The notes: a model not told the origin generated them from the letters alone. A stretch of 64,000 bases of DNA from Agrococcus sp. KRD186 (GCF_017168255.1 NZ_JABFAP010000001.1:2439450-2503449), one strand, 5' to 3'; positions 1-9,221 are shown, counted from the stretch's first letter. Made by a program: numbers and translations.

Positions 1-231
1 CAGGCTGCCGTAGCGGCCGCTCGCCGCCGGCACCCCGGCGGCCCGTCGGCGCGAGCTGGAGCGGCAACTTGGTACCGGTGTTCGGCCGGTGCCGATGGGC
101 CAGGCCGATGGGCCGCACCGATGGGCCGGGCCGCTCGGCCGCGCCGACGGGCCGCGCCGACGGGCCGTGCCCATGGCTCGCGCCGACGGGCCGCCGGGGT
201 GCCGGCGGCGAGCGGCCGCTACGGCAGCCTG
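1..231. repeat. 56-base perfect inverted repeat with repeat-rich loop
   Basis: Bases 1-56 are the exact reverse complement of 176-231. The right arm contains the last coding bases and stop codon of purB, so the left arm is an inverted copy of the purB 3' end. The 119-base loop (57-175) carries about six variants of GCCGAYGGGCC. The repeat may continue left of the window. If base 1 is a contig end, an assembly fold-back is an alternative explanation. Confidence 0.85.
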
Positions 232-1598
232 TCGACCAGCTGCGAGGCGACGCCCGTGTACGTGTGCGGGGTGAGGCGGCGCAGGCGCTCCTTGGCCGCA
301 TCCGAGATGTCGAGCCCGTCGACGAAGGCGACGAGCTCTGCCTGGCCCACCTTCTGCCCGCGCGTCAGCTCCTTGAGCTGCGCGTAGGGGTCGGCGATCG
401 ACGAGCTGCCGGCGAGCACCTCGGCGCGGATCACCGTCTGAATGGCCTCGGCCAGCACCTCCCAGTTGCCCTCGAGCGCGGCGTCGAGGGACGCATCCGA
501 CACCGCGATCTCCGACAGCCCGCGCGTCAGGTTGTCGAGCGCGAGCAGCGAGTGCCCGAGCGCGACGCCGATGTTGCGCTGCGTCGACGAGTCGGTCAGG
601 TCGCGCTGCAGCCGGCTGGTGACGAGCGTCGCCGAGAGCGACTCGAGCAGCGCCGAGGCGATCTCGAGGTTGGCCTCGGCGTTCTCGAAGCGGATCGGGT
701 TGATCTTGTGCGGCATGGTCGACGAGCCCGTCGCACCCGCGACCGGGATCTGCGTGAACGTGCCGAGCATGATGTACGTCCACACGTCGGTCGCCAGGTT
801 GTGCAGGATGCGGCCGGCGTGCGAGATCGCGCCGAAGAGCTCGGCCTGCCAGTCGTGCGACTCGATCTGCGTCGTCAGCGGGTTCCAGGTGAGGCCCAAG
901 TGCTCCACGAAGGCGGATGCGGTGGCCGGCCAGTCGGCGCCGGGCTCGGCCACGACGTGGGCCGAGAAGGTGCCGGTGGCGCCCGCGAACTTGCCGAGCA
1001 CCTCGACCTGCTCGATGCGCGTCGCCTGCCGCTCGAGCCGCCAGGCGACGACGGCGAGCTCCTTGCCGAGCGTCGTCGGGGTGGCCGGCTGGCCGTGCGT
1101 GAGCGAGAGCATCGGACGGTCGCGCTGCTCGAGGGCCAGCTCGCGCAGCCGGTCGATGACACCGCGGAAGGCGGGCATCCAGACCTCCGCGACCGCCGCC
1201 TTGATCGTGAGCGCGTAGGAGAGGTTGTTGATGTCCTCGCTCGTGCAGGCGATGTGCACGGCCTCCGCGAGCCGGCCGAGCCCCTGCTGCTCGAGCCGGT
1301 CGCGCACGAGGTACTCGACGGCCTTCACGTCGTGGCGGGTGACCGCCTCCTTCTCGGCGAGCCAGTCGATCTGCTCCTGGCCGAACTCGCGCGCCCACTG
1401 CCGCAGCGCATCCGCTTCACCGTCGTCGACCGGGCTCGCGCCGAACAGGCCGTGCTCGGCGACCCACAGCAGCCACTCCACCTCGACGTGCACGCGCGCA
1501 CGGTTGAGACCGGCCTCCGAGAGGTGCTCGGCGAGGCCCGAGGTCTGCCGCCGGTAGCGGCCGTCGAGCGGCGAGAGGGGCTGGATGGGCAGGGGCAT
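219..1598 (-). CDS. purB: Adenylosuccinate lyase
   Basis: Cytosolic purine enzyme acting twice: it releases fumarate from SAICAR and from adenylosuccinate, giving AICAR and AMP. The 459-residue product carries the fumarase/aspartase superfamily signature SSTMPHKINP near residue 295 and the substrate-binding THGQPATPTT near 168. Its length is normal for the family. The ATG lies 9 bases after the stop of the phosphatase gene at 1608-2120, so the two are probably cotranscribed leftward. A GGAGCC stretch just before the start is a possible ribosome site. The 3' end is duplicated in inverted orientation at 1-56. Confidence 0.97.
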   Translation of the reverse strand: MPLPIQPLSPLDGRYRRQTSGLAEHLSEAGLNRARVHVEVEWLLWVAEHGLFGASPVDDGEADALRQWAREFGQEQIDWLAEKEAVTRHDVKAVEYLVRDRLEQQGLGRLAEAVHIACTSEDINNLSYALTIKAAVAEVWMPAFRGVIDRLRELALEQRDRPMLSLTHGQPATPTTLGKELAVVAWRLERQATRIEQVEVLGKFAGATGTFSAHVVAEPGADWPATASAFVEHLGLTWNPLTTQIESHDWQAELFGAISHAGRILHNLATDVWTYIMLGTFTQIPVAGATGSSTMPHKINPIRFENAEANLEIASALLESLSATLVTSRLQRDLTDSSTQRNIGVALGHSLLALDNLTRGLSEIAVSDASLDAALEGNWEVLAEAIQTVIRAEVLAGSSSIADPYAQLKELTRGQKVGQAELVAFVDGLDISDAAKERLRRLTPHTYTGVASQLVDRLP

Positions 1599-1607
1599 GG
1601 GGCTCCT

Positions 1608-2120
1608 TCAGGGGCGCATGGCGGGCTGGATCTGGCGGAACAGCCTGCCGACGGCGGTCTCGATCTGGTGCAGGACGGTGCCGAAGAACGCGTCCTCCGA
1701 GTAGTAGGGGTCTGGCACGTCCTGGCCCGTCGCGTCGGGGTCGAACGAGAGCAGCAGCCGGATCTTCGAGTGCTGCTCGTCGGTGCGGGCGAGCGAGCGC
1801 AGCGCCCGCTCCTGACCGCGGTCGAAGGCGATCACGAGGTCGAACGCGTCGAGCCACTGGGCGCTGAACTGCTTGGCGCGGTGGGCGCTCGCCTCGTAGC
1901 CGGCGTCGGTGAGCGCGGTGAGCGTGCGCGGGTCAGCGGTCTCGCCCACGTGGTACTCGCTGATGCCGGCGCTGGCGACCAGCAGCCGGTCGGCGACGCC
2001 GTGCTTCTTGGCGAGGTGCTCGAAGACGGTCGCGGCCATGGGGGAGCGGCAGATGTTGCCGGTGCAGACGAAGCAGACGCGGAAGCGCGTCGCATCGGCG
2101 AACTCCCGGTCGATGGTCAC
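1608..2120 (-). CDS. Low-molecular-weight protein-tyrosine phosphatase
   Basis: Dephosphorylates phosphotyrosine proteins in the cytosol. The P-loop CTGNICRS (CX5R) lies at about residues 17-24, and the general-acid loop DPYY is near residue 131. At 170 residues it is the usual size. The reading frame is open far upstream, but GTG at 2118-2120 is preferred because CAGAAT at 2127-2132 sits exactly six bases before it and the P-loop is then correctly N-terminal. It is the first gene of a likely operon with purB. The physiological substrate cannot be told from sequence. Confidence 0.92.
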   Translation of the reverse strand: MTIDREFADATRFRVCFVCTGNICRSPMAATVFEHLAKKHGVADRLLVASAGISEYHVGETADPRTLTALTDAGYEASAHRAKQFSAQWLDAFDLVIAFDRGQERALRSLARTDEQHSKIRLLLSFDPDATGQDVPDPYYSEDAFFGTVLHQIETAVGRLFRQIQPAMRP

Positions 2121-2126
2121 GACACC

Positions 2127-2132
2127 ATTCTG
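2127..2132 (-). promoter_or_regulatory. -10 element, leaderless tyrosine phosphatase
   Basis: CAGAAT read on the minus strand, six bases before the GTG at 2120. Confidence 0.6.
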
Positions 2133-2196
2133 GCGCACCGCCGCCGCCCTCGCCGGTCCAGCCGCCCCCGGCTCCGCTCGAGCAGCCGGCTCGGCT

Positions 2197-2229
2197 GGTC
2201 GAGCAGCCCCGCGGGGCCGCATCGCGACC
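2197..2229 (-). repeat. Degenerate Microbacteriaceae-type palindromic repeat
   Basis: Begins GGTCGAG and ends GCGACC, with a GC-rich centre, like the family repeat with GGTCGAGTAG and GAGACC ends that is scattered between Microbacteriaceae genes. It resembles the copy at 4106-4140 read on the other strand. A separate inverted repeat (CTCGA, CAGCC / GGCTG, TCGAG) lies at 2177-2203. No gene is seen between 2121 and 2318. Confidence 0.4.
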
Positions 2230-2318
2230 CGCCGCTCAAGCCTCGCTCTCCACAGCCCGCCCTTGCATGAGCGCGGCGATCCGCGCTCCGATGCCATCGT
2301 CCCCGCAGGAGGTGGGTC

Positions 2319-2612
2319 ATGACGATGACGGATGCGGCTGCCGCAGCCGCGCAGGCCGCGGCGGTTCAGGCGGCGGCGCAGGCCGCGAGGATCAGCGCGG
2401 TGGCGGAGGCGAGGGAGGCGATCCGGGCGGCGGAGCGCGCCGCCCGGCTGCTCGAGGACGGCGGAGGGCTCGCGGTGCTGCGCGGGCAGGAGGCGTGGCT
2501 GGGCCCGGCGCGCGCAGCCTTCGATGCGCGCGGCGCCGCGCTGCAGGGCCGCCTGCGCGCCGAGTCGCACGAGCTGCGCATGCTGGTGCTCGCGATCGAG
2601 GGCTGCATATGA
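2319..2612 (+). CDS. Small Ala-rich helical protein, possibly WXG100-like
   Basis: A 97-residue, strongly alanine-rich, predicted all-helical protein. An AGGAGG ribosome site (2308-2313) precedes ATG 2319. Residues 55-85 contain a W-L-G turn followed by a regularly charged helix, loosely like ESAT-6/WXG100 partner proteins of type VII secretion. The stop overlaps the start of the next gene as ATGA, so the two are translationally coupled and probably partners. No secretion ATPase gene is nearby, so the WXG100 idea is inference. The protein is otherwise of unknown function. Confidence 0.7.
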   Translation: MTMTDAAAAAAQAAAVQAAAQAARISAVAEAREAIRAAERAARLLEDGGGLAVLRGQEAWLGPARAAFDARGAALQGRLRAESHELRMLVLAIEGCI

Positions 2613-4099
2613 GCGGCTGGGGCGGCGGGGGCGGCTCGTTCGGCGGTGGCGCGTCCGGCGGGGGCGGATCGTTCGCCGGCGGCGCGCTCGCGTGGGACCC
2701 GTCGGTGACGGGCATGGCGTGCGCGCAGCTGCGCGAGGCGCGCCTGCGAGCAGAGGATGCGGTGCGTGCGCTGCGGGCAGCGCCCGACCTCGCCGTCGCC
2801 GCCGCGCCGGGGGTGAACGCTGCCGGGTTGCGCTGGTGCGGGGCCGAGCTCGATGCGCGTGCCGCGGCGGCACAGGCGCTCGTCGGCGAGCTCGACCTGC
2901 TGCACGACCACACGATGCTCGCCGGCCAGTCGTACGAGTGGGCGTCGGATGCGGTGCGCGGCCTGATCGAGCGGGTCGCGGGCACCGTCGCCTACGCGCT
3001 GGGCACTGCGGTGCGCACCGCGGCGCTCGCGGCGGCCCCCTGGGCGGTGGCGATCGGGCTGGTCGCGGTGCCGCTGGCGGCGAAGCTGCTGCTGATGCAC
3101 CCGGAGCTGCTCGCGAGCCTCACGCAGCGAGCGCAGGCCGCGGGCACCAACCTCGGGCGCTTCCTCGAGGACACCTCTGCCTTCTGGGAGCGTGCTGGCG
3201 AGGTGCTGATGGCGAACCCGGCGTTCACCGGGGCGCTCGCGCTCGCGGTCGAGTCGACCGACGAGGCGCTCGCGGGGCTGCTCGGCATCCCGCTGCCGCT
3301 GGCGAACAGCGTCGAATCGCGGATCGGGGACGACGAGGTGCTGGGCCTGCTGGCGCTCTCGGCCGCGGGCGGGGCAGGGCTGCTGACCGGCGGCGGCCGC
3401 GTGCAGGCGGTGTTCTCGCGGCCGGTGTCGCCGCCGAGCCGACCGGTGACCGAGCCGGCCGAGGCGATGCGCATCATCCTCGACCAGGACGAGCAGGTGA
3501 CGATCGCCGAGTTCACGATGCCCGACGGCTCCACCCGCTATCAGGTGTTCGTGCGCGGCACGGAGACGATCGCGCCCTCGGGCTCCTCCGGTCTCGACAT
3601 GCGCGCGAACCTCGAGAACACCGGGGCGGCGGGCGAGCAGCTGCGCGGCTCCGATGCCGCGGTCGCGGAGGCGATGCGGGAGGCGGGCATCGAGCCCGGC
3701 GACGCGGTCGACCTGTTCGGCTTCTCGCAGGGTGCCGGCGCCGTCGCGAACGTGGCCGCCTCGGGGGAGTTCCGCGTCGAGAACGCGCTGCTGGTGGGCG
3801 GACCGGTGGGCGCGGCCGAGATCCCACCGGAGGTCGCGGTGCTCAGCGTCGCCCACGAGGGCGACATCGTGCCGGCCCTCGACGGCTGGGCCGACGGCGA
3901 CGGCGTGCAGACGACCGTGGTCGAGAGCGCCGGCGGCCACGGCACCGGCCCGCTCGCGCGGCACTCGGGGGAGGAGTACCTCGACACCTTCGAGGGCATC
4001 GACGACTTCGCGGTCGACAGGTGGACGCAGCGGATGGCGGCGCTCACCGCAGGCGGCGAACCGGTCTCGGCCGTCGGCGTGCAGCTGCGGCGTCGTTGA
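2609..4099 (+). CDS. Alpha/beta-hydrolase-fold protein with Gly-rich N-terminus
   Basis: A 496-residue protein. Residues 1-30 are glycine/serine-rich. Residues 30-120 are helical and alanine-rich, like the coupled upstream protein. A hydrophobic stretch near 135-165 may be a membrane segment. The C-terminal half looks like a lipase/hydrolase: nucleophile elbow GFSQG near residue 373, a candidate Asp in HEGDIVP near 415 and a His in GGHGTG near 440. The ATG at 2609 overlaps the upstream TGA. The layout suggests a secreted or membrane-associated esterase delivered with its small partner. The substrate is unknown. Confidence 0.75.
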   Translation: MSGWGGGGGSFGGGASGGGGSFAGGALAWDPSVTGMACAQLREARLRAEDAVRALRAAPDLAVAAAPGVNAAGLRWCGAELDARAAAAQALVGELDLLHDHTMLAGQSYEWASDAVRGLIERVAGTVAYALGTAVRTAALAAAPWAVAIGLVAVPLAAKLLLMHPELLASLTQRAQAAGTNLGRFLEDTSAFWERAGEVLMANPAFTGALALAVESTDEALAGLLGIPLPLANSVESRIGDDEVLGLLALSAAGGAGLLTGGGRVQAVFSRPVSPPSRPVTEPAEAMRIILDQDEQVTIAEFTMPDGSTRYQVFVRGTETIAPSGSSGLDMRANLENTGAAGEQLRGSDAAVAEAMREAGIEPGDAVDLFGFSQGAGAVANVAASGEFRVENALLVGGPVGAAEIPPEVAVLSVAHEGDIVPALDGWADGDGVQTTVVESAGGHGTGPLARHSGEEYLDTFEGIDDFAVDRWTQRMAALTAGGEPVSAVGVQLRRR

Positions 4100-4105
4100 C
4101 GGGGG

Positions 4106-4140
4106 AGGTCTCGGTACGGCCGCTCCGCGACCTACTCGAC
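4106..4140 (+). repeat. Microbacteriaceae-type extragenic palindromic repeat
   Basis: Starts GGTCTCGGTACGG and ends CTACTCGACC around a GC-rich centre. From memory this matches a short repeat common between Microbacteriaceae genes. It lies 7 bases after a stop codon and just before a terminator hairpin. Confidence 0.55.
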
Positions 4141-4141
4141 C

Positions 4142-4186
4142 TTGAGCCCTCCGCGCTCACCGCGAGGGTGAGCGCTCCGGGCTCAA
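4142..4186. terminator. Bidirectional terminator hairpin
   Basis: Outer arms TTGAGCCC / GGGCTCAA and inner arms CGCTCACC / GGGTGAGCG around a GCGA loop. It lies between the convergent hydrolase and holin-like genes and overlaps the latter's stop codon. There is no U tract. Confidence 0.6.
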
Positions 4187-4587
4187 CGCTCGCGCGGGCG
4201 CTCCTTGCCGAAGATCGGTCGCGTGAGGATCGTGATCAGCCAGGTGAGGAAGGCGATGCAGACGGCGGCGAGCATCCCCCACCAGAACCCGTCCACCCGC
4301 AGCCCCACGCCGATCGCCTCCGAGATCCAGTGCACGATCATGAGCAGGAAGGCGTTCACGAACAGGGCGACGATGCCGAGCGTGAGGATGTAGAGCGGGA
4401 ATGCCACGATGCGGATGAGGTTGCCGACCGTCGCGTTGACGATCGCGAACACGAGCGCCACGCCCAGCGTCGTCAGACCGATCTGCCACCACTGCTCGCC
4501 GTAGGACACGATCTGGATGCCGCTGACGAAGAGCGTGACGAGCCAGATCGCGATCGCGGTGAAGATCACTCGGAGCAGGAAGCGCAT
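4183..4587 (-). CDS. Phage holin family (holin 4 / COG1950-like) membrane protein
   Basis: A 134-residue inner-membrane protein with four predicted membrane helices at about residues 4-24, 38-60, 65-90 and 103-125 and a basic C-terminus (KERPRER). Size and helix pattern match the small COG1950 membrane proteins often labelled phage holin family. There is no phage context, so a lytic role is unlikely and the function is unknown. The ATG at 4587 has CAGAAT (4594-4599, minus strand) six bases upstream and no Shine-Dalgarno. The gene is convergent with the hydrolase gene. Confidence 0.85.
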   Translation of the reverse strand: MRFLLRVIFTAIAIWLVTLFVSGIQIVSYGEQWWQIGLTTLGVALVFAIVNATVGNLIRIVAFPLYILTLGIVALFVNAFLLMIVHWISEAIGVGLRVDGFWWGMLAAVCIAFLTWLITILTRPIFGKERPRER

Positions 4588-4593
4588 GCGCCG

Positions 4594-4599
4594 ATTCTG
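4594..4599 (-). promoter_or_regulatory. -10 element, leaderless holin-like gene
   Basis: CAGAAT on the minus strand, six bases before the ATG at 4587. Confidence 0.6.
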
Positions 4600-4634
4600 G
4601 CATCCATATCCCCCAACAGAGGCGAGACTCGCAA

Positions 4635-4640
4635 TAGCCT
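4635..4640 (+). promoter_or_regulatory. -10 element of the hisC-2-oxoacid dehydrogenase operon
   Basis: TAGCCT six bases before GTG 4647, with no ribosome site between them. This is probably the promoter for the whole four-gene unit. Confidence 0.55.
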
Positions 4641-4646
4641 GAGGCC

Positions 4647-5705
4647 GTGACTGTGCGACTTCGACCCGAGATCGCTGCCGTGCCGCCGTACCAGCAGGGA
4701 CGGCCGGCGCCGCAGGGTGGCTTCAAGCTCTCCAGCAACGAGAACCCCTTCCCGCCGCTGCGTGCGGTGGTCGAGGCGGTGCAGGCGGAGGCGGAGCGCG
4801 TCAACCGCTACCCGCGGCCGGGCGCGCCCGAGCTGAAGGCGGCCCTCGCCGACGAGTTCGGCGTCGACACCGACCGCGTGCTGATCGGCGACGGCTCGGC
4901 CACGCTCATCCAGCAGCTCATCCACGCCGTCGCCGGCCCCGGCGACGAGGTGATCTACGCGTGGCGCTCCTTCGACGCCTACCCGCTGTTCGTCCGCACC
5001 GGCGGCGCGACGCCCATCGAGGTGCCGGTCGACGCCGAGCACAAGCACGACCTCGACGCGATGGCCGACGCCATCACCGAGCGCACCCGCGCGGTCATCG
5101 TCTGCAGCCCCAACAACCCCACCGGCACGATCGTCGACAAGGATGCGCTCGACGCCTTCATCGCCCGCGTTCCCGCGGATGTCCTCATCATGCTCGACGA
5201 GGCATACATCGAGTTCGTGCGCGAGCCGACGGTCGACGGCATCGCCCTGCAGCGGCAGCACGACAACCTCGTCGTCCTGCGCACATTCTCCAAGGCGCAT
5301 GGGCTCGCGGGCCTGCGCGTCGGCTACGCGATCGGCCACCCGGCGATCCTCCGCGCCGCCGACCTGACCGGTGTGCCGCTGTCGCAGACGGCGCTCGCCT
5401 CCTCCGCAGCCATCGCCGCGCTCGAGAACGTCGGCGAGACCTTCGCCCGCATCGACGTGCTCGCCGATCAGCGCGACGCCCTCTGGCAGCGCCTGGTCGA
5501 TGCCGGCGTGCCGGTGCCCAAGCCCTACGGCAACTTCTTCTGGATCCCCTCGAAGCCCGGGCAGGAGGAGCAGGTGCACGACATCCTGGAGGCCAACCGC
5601 ATCGTCGCCAAGGTCTTCGCCGACGGCACCCGCGTCTCGGTGGGCGAGCCAGCGGCCGACGAGCACATCCTGGCCGCCGCGATCGCGATCCAGGCCATCC
5701 AGTGA
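4647..5705 (+). CDS. hisC: HisC-type aminotransferase (histidinol-phosphate / aromatic)
   Basis: A PLP fold-type I aminotransferase of 352 residues that moves an amino group between glutamate and a keto substrate such as imidazole acetol phosphate or an aromatic keto acid. Visible motifs are SSNENPFPP near residue 30, NNPTG near 153, DEAYIEF near 184 and the PLP lysine in TFSKAHGLAG near 217. The GTG start follows a -10 element by six bases. Its stop overlaps the GTG of the E1alpha gene and no other histidine gene is nearby. It may therefore act as a general transaminase feeding the 2-oxoacid dehydrogenase rather than in histidine synthesis. Confidence 0.88.
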   Translation: MTVRLRPEIAAVPPYQQGRPAPQGGFKLSSNENPFPPLRAVVEAVQAEAERVNRYPRPGAPELKAALADEFGVDTDRVLIGDGSATLIQQLIHAVAGPGDEVIYAWRSFDAYPLFVRTGGATPIEVPVDAEHKHDLDAMADAITERTRAVIVCSPNNPTGTIVDKDALDAFIARVPADVLIMLDEAYIEFVREPTVDGIALQRQHDNLVVLRTFSKAHGLAGLRVGYAIGHPAILRAADLTGVPLSQTALASSAAIAALENVGETFARIDVLADQRDALWQRLVDAGVPVPKPYGNFFWIPSKPGQEEQVHDILEANRIVAKVFADGTRVSVGEPAADEHILAAAIAIQAIQ

Positions 5706-6841
5706 CGCCTCCCGCAGTGACGGGCACGGCTGCGGCGACCGAGCCCATCCGCCTCCTGGACGCCGAGGGGCGGCTGGTCGAGTCGGACGCGAACGCGCCC
5801 TGGCACGAGCTCGCCGCGCAGCTGTCGACCGATGACCGGCTCGCGATGCACGGCGAGATGCTGCGCACCCGCCGCTTCGACATCGAGGCCGGCCACCTGC
5901 AGCGGCAGGGCAAGCTCGGCCTGTGGGTGCCGTCGATCGGCCAGGAGGGCGCGCAGGTCGGTGCCGTCTGGGCCGCGCGCGAGCAGGACACGCTCTTCCC
6001 CTCCTACCGCGAGCACCTGATCGCGCTGCACCGCGGCGCGACGATGGACCAGATCATCGACATCTTCCGCGGCGCGAAGCACGGCGGCGGCTGGAACCCG
6101 CTCGAGACGCAGGGCATGCGCATCTACTCGCTCGTGATCGCCACGCACGCGCTGCACGCGACCGGCTACGCGATGGGCATCCGGCTCGACGGCACGAGCG
6201 GCACGGGCGACGCGAGCACCGACGAGGCCGTGATGGCCTTCTACGGCGACGGCGCCGCCAGCCAGGGCGATGCGAGCGAGGGCCTGGTCTTCGCGGCCAG
6301 CTACGAGTCGCCGATCGTCTTCTTCGTGCAGAACAACAAGTGGGCCATCTCGGTGCCCTCCACCCGCCAGAGCCGCTTCCCGCTGCACCAGCGGGCGCGC
6401 GGCTTCGGCCTCGACGCGGCCTGGATCGACGGCAACGACCCGCTCGCGAGCTTCGCGGTGACACGGCGGATGCTCGACGCGGCCAGGCAGGGAGCCCCCG
6501 GCTACATCGAGGCAGACACGTACCGCATGGGGGCGCACACCACGAGCGACGACCCCACCCGCTACCGCACGAGCGACGAGGAGGAGTCGTGGCGCCGCCG
6601 CGACCCCATCGCCAGGCTCGCCGCGCACCTGCGGGAGCAGGGCGTCGCCGAGGCCGTGCTCGCCGAGCAGGATCAGGAGGCGACCGAGCTCGCCGGCGAC
6701 CTGCGCCGCCGCACGCTCGAGGCGGCCACCGCCATCAGCGACGACATCTTCGACCACGTCTACAGCGACCCGCACCCGCTGACGACCGAGCAGAAGCGGC
6801 AGCTGGCCGAGTTCGAGGCGAGCTTCGGAGGCGACGCATGA
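5702..6841 (+). CDS. Branched-chain 2-oxoacid (or pyruvate) dehydrogenase E1 alpha
   Basis: Thiamine-diphosphate-dependent subunit that decarboxylates a 2-oxoacid and acylates the E2 lipoyl group. The 379-residue protein has an E1alpha entry motif ([13 protein letters not shown] near 75) and the phosphate/ThDP motif [13 protein letters not shown] near 181, ending in NNKWAIS near 211. GTG 5702 overlaps the hisC stop, and the gene's own stop overlaps E1beta as ATGA. Whether the substrate is branched-chain keto acids or pyruvate is unclear. The separate alpha/beta subunits and the neighbouring transaminase favour the former. Confidence 0.92.
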   Translation: MTPPAVTGTAAATEPIRLLDAEGRLVESDANAPWHELAAQLSTDDRLAMHGEMLRTRRFDIEAGHLQRQGKLGLWVPSIGQEGAQVGAVWAAREQDTLFPSYREHLIALHRGATMDQIIDIFRGAKHGGGWNPLETQGMRIYSLVIATHALHATGYAMGIRLDGTSGTGDASTDEAVMAFYGDGAASQGDASEGLVFAASYESPIVFFVQNNKWAISVPSTRQSRFPLHQRARGFGLDAAWIDGNDPLASFAVTRRMLDAARQGAPGYIEADTYRMGAHTTSDDPTRYRTSDEEESWRRRDPIARLAAHLREQGVAEAVLAEQDQEATELAGDLRRRTLEAATAISDDIFDHVYSDPHPLTTEQKRQLAEFEASFGGDA

Positions 6842-7881
6842 CCGACACCGCACCCCAGGCCGCGGCCGCGGCACCGACGGCGCCCGCCGCATCCGTCACC
6901 ATGCCCATCGCGAAGGCGCTGAACTCGGCGCTGCGCGAGGCGATGCGCGCCGACGAGAAGGTGCTGCTGATGGGCGAGGACATCGGCCCGCTCGGCGGCG
7001 TCTTCCGCATCACCGAGGGGCTGCACGCCGAGTTCGGCGGCGACCGCGTGCTCGACACCCCGCTGGCCGAGTCGGGCATCATCGGCACCGCCATCGGGCT
7101 GGCGATGCGCGGCTACCGGCCCGTGATCGAGATCCAGTTCGACGGCTTCGTCTACCCGGGCTTCGACCAGATCGTCTCGCAGCTGGCGAAGATGACGGCC
7201 CGCCACCGCGGCGCCGTGCGGATGCCCGTCGTGATCCGCATCCCCTACGGCGGCCACATCGGCGCCGTCGAGCACCACCAGGAGAGCCCGGAGGCCTACT
7301 TCGCGCACACCGCGGGCCTGCGGGTGGTGAGCCCCTCGACCGCCAACGACGCGCACTGGATGCTGCGGCAGGCGATCGAGAGCGACGACCCGGTGATCTT
7401 CCTCGAGCCGAAGGCGAAGTACTGGACGAAGGGCGAGGTGCTGCCGGCGCCGGCGCCGGGCCTCGAGGGCGTGGGCGGCATGCACCGCGCGGTCGTCGCG
7501 CAGCCGGGCACCGACGTCACGCTCATCGGGCACGGCGCCATGGTGCACGTGCTGCTGCAGGCGGCGCAGATCGCCGAGCGCGAGGGCACCTCGTGCGAGG
7601 TGATCGACCTGCGCTCGCTCTCGCCCATCGACTGGGAGCCGCTCGTCGACTCGGCGCGCCGCACCGGCCGCGTGGTCGTCGCGCAGGAGGCGCCCGGCCA
7701 CGTCTCGGTCGGCAGCGAGGTGGCCGCGACGATCGCCGAGCGCGCCTTCTACTCGCTCGAGGCGCCGGTGCTGCGCGTGTCGGGCTTCGACGCGCCCTTC
7801 CCCGCCGCCCAGCTCGAGGACATCTACCTGCCAGACGCCGACCGCGTGCTCGACGCGGTCGATCGCGCCATGGCCTACTGA
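6838..7881 (+). CDS. 2-oxoacid dehydrogenase E1 beta subunit
   Basis: Partner of E1alpha in the ThDP heterotetramer. It is 347 residues with a Pro/Ala-rich leader of about 20 residues. Family motifs are [15 protein letters not shown] near residue 42, [15 protein letters not shown] near 72, [18 protein letters not shown] near 136 and [12 protein letters not shown] near 256. The ATG lies within the E1alpha stop (ATGA). The E2 gene follows after 14 bases. Confidence 0.94.
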   Translation: MTDTAPQAAAAAPTAPAASVTMPIAKALNSALREAMRADEKVLLMGEDIGPLGGVFRITEGLHAEFGGDRVLDTPLAESGIIGTAIGLAMRGYRPVIEIQFDGFVYPGFDQIVSQLAKMTARHRGAVRMPVVIRIPYGGHIGAVEHHQESPEAYFAHTAGLRVVSPSTANDAHWMLRQAIESDDPVIFLEPKAKYWTKGEVLPAPAPGLEGVGGMHRAVVAQPGTDVTLIGHGAMVHVLLQAAQIAEREGTSCEVIDLRSLSPIDWEPLVDSARRTGRVVVAQEAPGHVSVGSEVAATIAERAFYSLEAPVLRVSGFDAPFPAAQLEDIYLPDADRVLDAVDRAMAY

Positions 7882-7895
7882 CGGAAGGACGCGCG

Positions 7896-9149
7896 ATGCA
7901 GGAGTTTCGACTGCCCGATCCGGGCGAGGGCCTGACCGAGGCCGAGATCGTCGCCTGGCGCGTGAAGCCCGGCGACATGGTGCACGTCAACGACGTGCTG
8001 CTCGAGGTCGAGACGGCCAAGTCGCTCGTCGAGCTGCCGAGCCCCTTCGAGGGCACCGTCGAGGCGCTGCTGGTCGAGGAGGGGCAGACCGTCGAGGTCG
8101 GCTCGCCGATCATCCGGGTGACGAGCGGTGATGCGGATGCGGTGGAGACCGCCGCAGACACCGCCGACACCGTGCACAAGGAGGAGGACGGCGACGGCGC
8201 CGTGCTGGTCGGCTACGGCGTGCGCGGGGGAGCGGAGACGCGGCGGAAGAAGCCGCGCACGGTGCAGTCGGTGCCCGCCGCATCCGCTCACCCGGTGGTG
8301 GCGAAGCCGCCCACCCGCAAGCTCGCGAAGGATCTCGGCGTCGACCTGGCGGCCGTGATCGGCTCGGGGCTCGCGGGCGAGGTGACGCGCGACGACGTGG
8401 TGCAGGCGGCGAAGCAGGCGAAGGTGTTCCGCAACCTGCAGGCGCCAGAGTGGGCGGGCGGTCGCGAGGAGCGCATCCCGGTCAAGGGCGTGCGCAAGGT
8501 GATCGCGCAGGGCATGGTCGACTCGGCGTTCACGGCGCCGCACGTGTCGGTGTTCACCGACGTGGACGCGACGCGCACGATGGAGTTCGTGCAGCGGCTG
8601 AAGGCCTCCACCGACTTCGAGGGCGTGCGCATCTCGCCGCTGCTGATCATGGCGAAGGCCATCATCTGGGCGATCAGGCGCAACCCGCAGGTGAACTCGA
8701 CGTTCACGGGCGACGAGCTCGTCGTGCACCACTACGTCAACCTCGGCATCGCCGCCGCGACGCCGCGCGGGCTGCTGGTGCCGAACGTGAAGGACGCGCA
8801 GGACATGACGCTGCTCGAGCTCGCGACCGCGCTGCAGCAGCTGACGGCGACGGCGCGCGAGGGTCGCACGCAGCCGGCCGACATGCAGCACGGCACGATC
8901 ACGATCACGAACATCGGCGTGTTCGGGATGGACAGCGGCACGCCGATCCTGAACCCGGGGGAGACGGGCATCATCGCGCTCGGCACGATCCGGCAGAAGC
9001 CGTGGGTGGTCGACGGCGAGGTGCGGCCGCGCTGGGTGACGACCGTGGGCGGCTCGTTCGACCACCGGGCGATCGACGGCGACGTGATCAGCCGCTTCGT
9101 CGCCGACGTGGCGTCGATCCTGGAGGAGCCGGCGCTGCTGCTGGACTGA
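7896..9149 (+). CDS. 2-oxoacid dehydrogenase E2 (dihydrolipoamide acyltransferase)
   Basis: Core acyltransferase that passes the acyl group from lipoamide to CoA. The 417 residues contain one lipoyl domain (1-75, lipoylated lysine in [12 protein letters not shown] near 44), a Pro/Ala/charged linker, an E3-binding domain (about 135-170) and the catalytic domain ending with DHRAIDG near 393. GGAAGGA precedes the ATG by about six bases. No E3 (lipoamide dehydrogenase) gene follows, so E3 must be supplied from elsewhere. The operon ends here: the next gene has a different base composition and its own control region. Confidence 0.95.
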   Translation: MQEFRLPDPGEGLTEAEIVAWRVKPGDMVHVNDVLLEVETAKSLVELPSPFEGTVEALLVEEGQTVEVGSPIIRVTSGDADAVETAADTADTVHKEEDGDGAVLVGYGVRGGAETRRKKPRTVQSVPAASAHPVVAKPPTRKLAKDLGVDLAAVIGSGLAGEVTRDDVVQAAKQAKVFRNLQAPEWAGGREERIPVKGVRKVIAQGMVDSAFTAPHVSVFTDVDATRTMEFVQRLKASTDFEGVRISPLLIMAKAIIWAIRRNPQVNSTFTGDELVVHHYVNLGIAAATPRGLLVPNVKDAQDMTLLELATALQQLTATAREGRTQPADMQHGTITITNIGVFGMDSGTPILNPGETGIIALGTIRQKPWVVDGEVRPRWVTTVGGSFDHRAIDGDVISRFVADVASILEEPALLLD

Positions 9150-9151
9150 TG

Positions 9152-9205
9152 GTTATCTCGCAGTATTCGATAGTTATCTGCACTTCGACATAGTCGAGAT
9201 AACTA
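9152..9205. promoter_or_regulatory. Operator-like triple site before the AlbA_2 gene
   Basis: Three copies of a TAGTTATCTCG-like half-site: GTTATCTCG 9152-9160 (+), TAGTTATCT 9171-9179 (+) and CGAGATAACTA 9195-9205 (-). The first and third are perfect inverted partners over 9 bases, as are the second and third. The stretch is far more AT-rich than its flanks. It ends six bases before a TACTCT -10-like hexamer (9211-9216). Confidence 0.6.
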
Positions 9206-9221
9206 TGAGATACTCTGAGAT

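Noticed and set aside
69-2270. Long plus-strand frame of about 730 codons opposite purB and the phosphatase gene
   Set aside because: It is an Arg/Ala/Gly-rich shadow of the real minus-strand genes, typical of very GC-rich DNA; no family motif or start signal.
4183-4587. Prophage signal from the holin-like gene
   Set aside because: This membrane family is common outside phages and no other phage gene is in the window.
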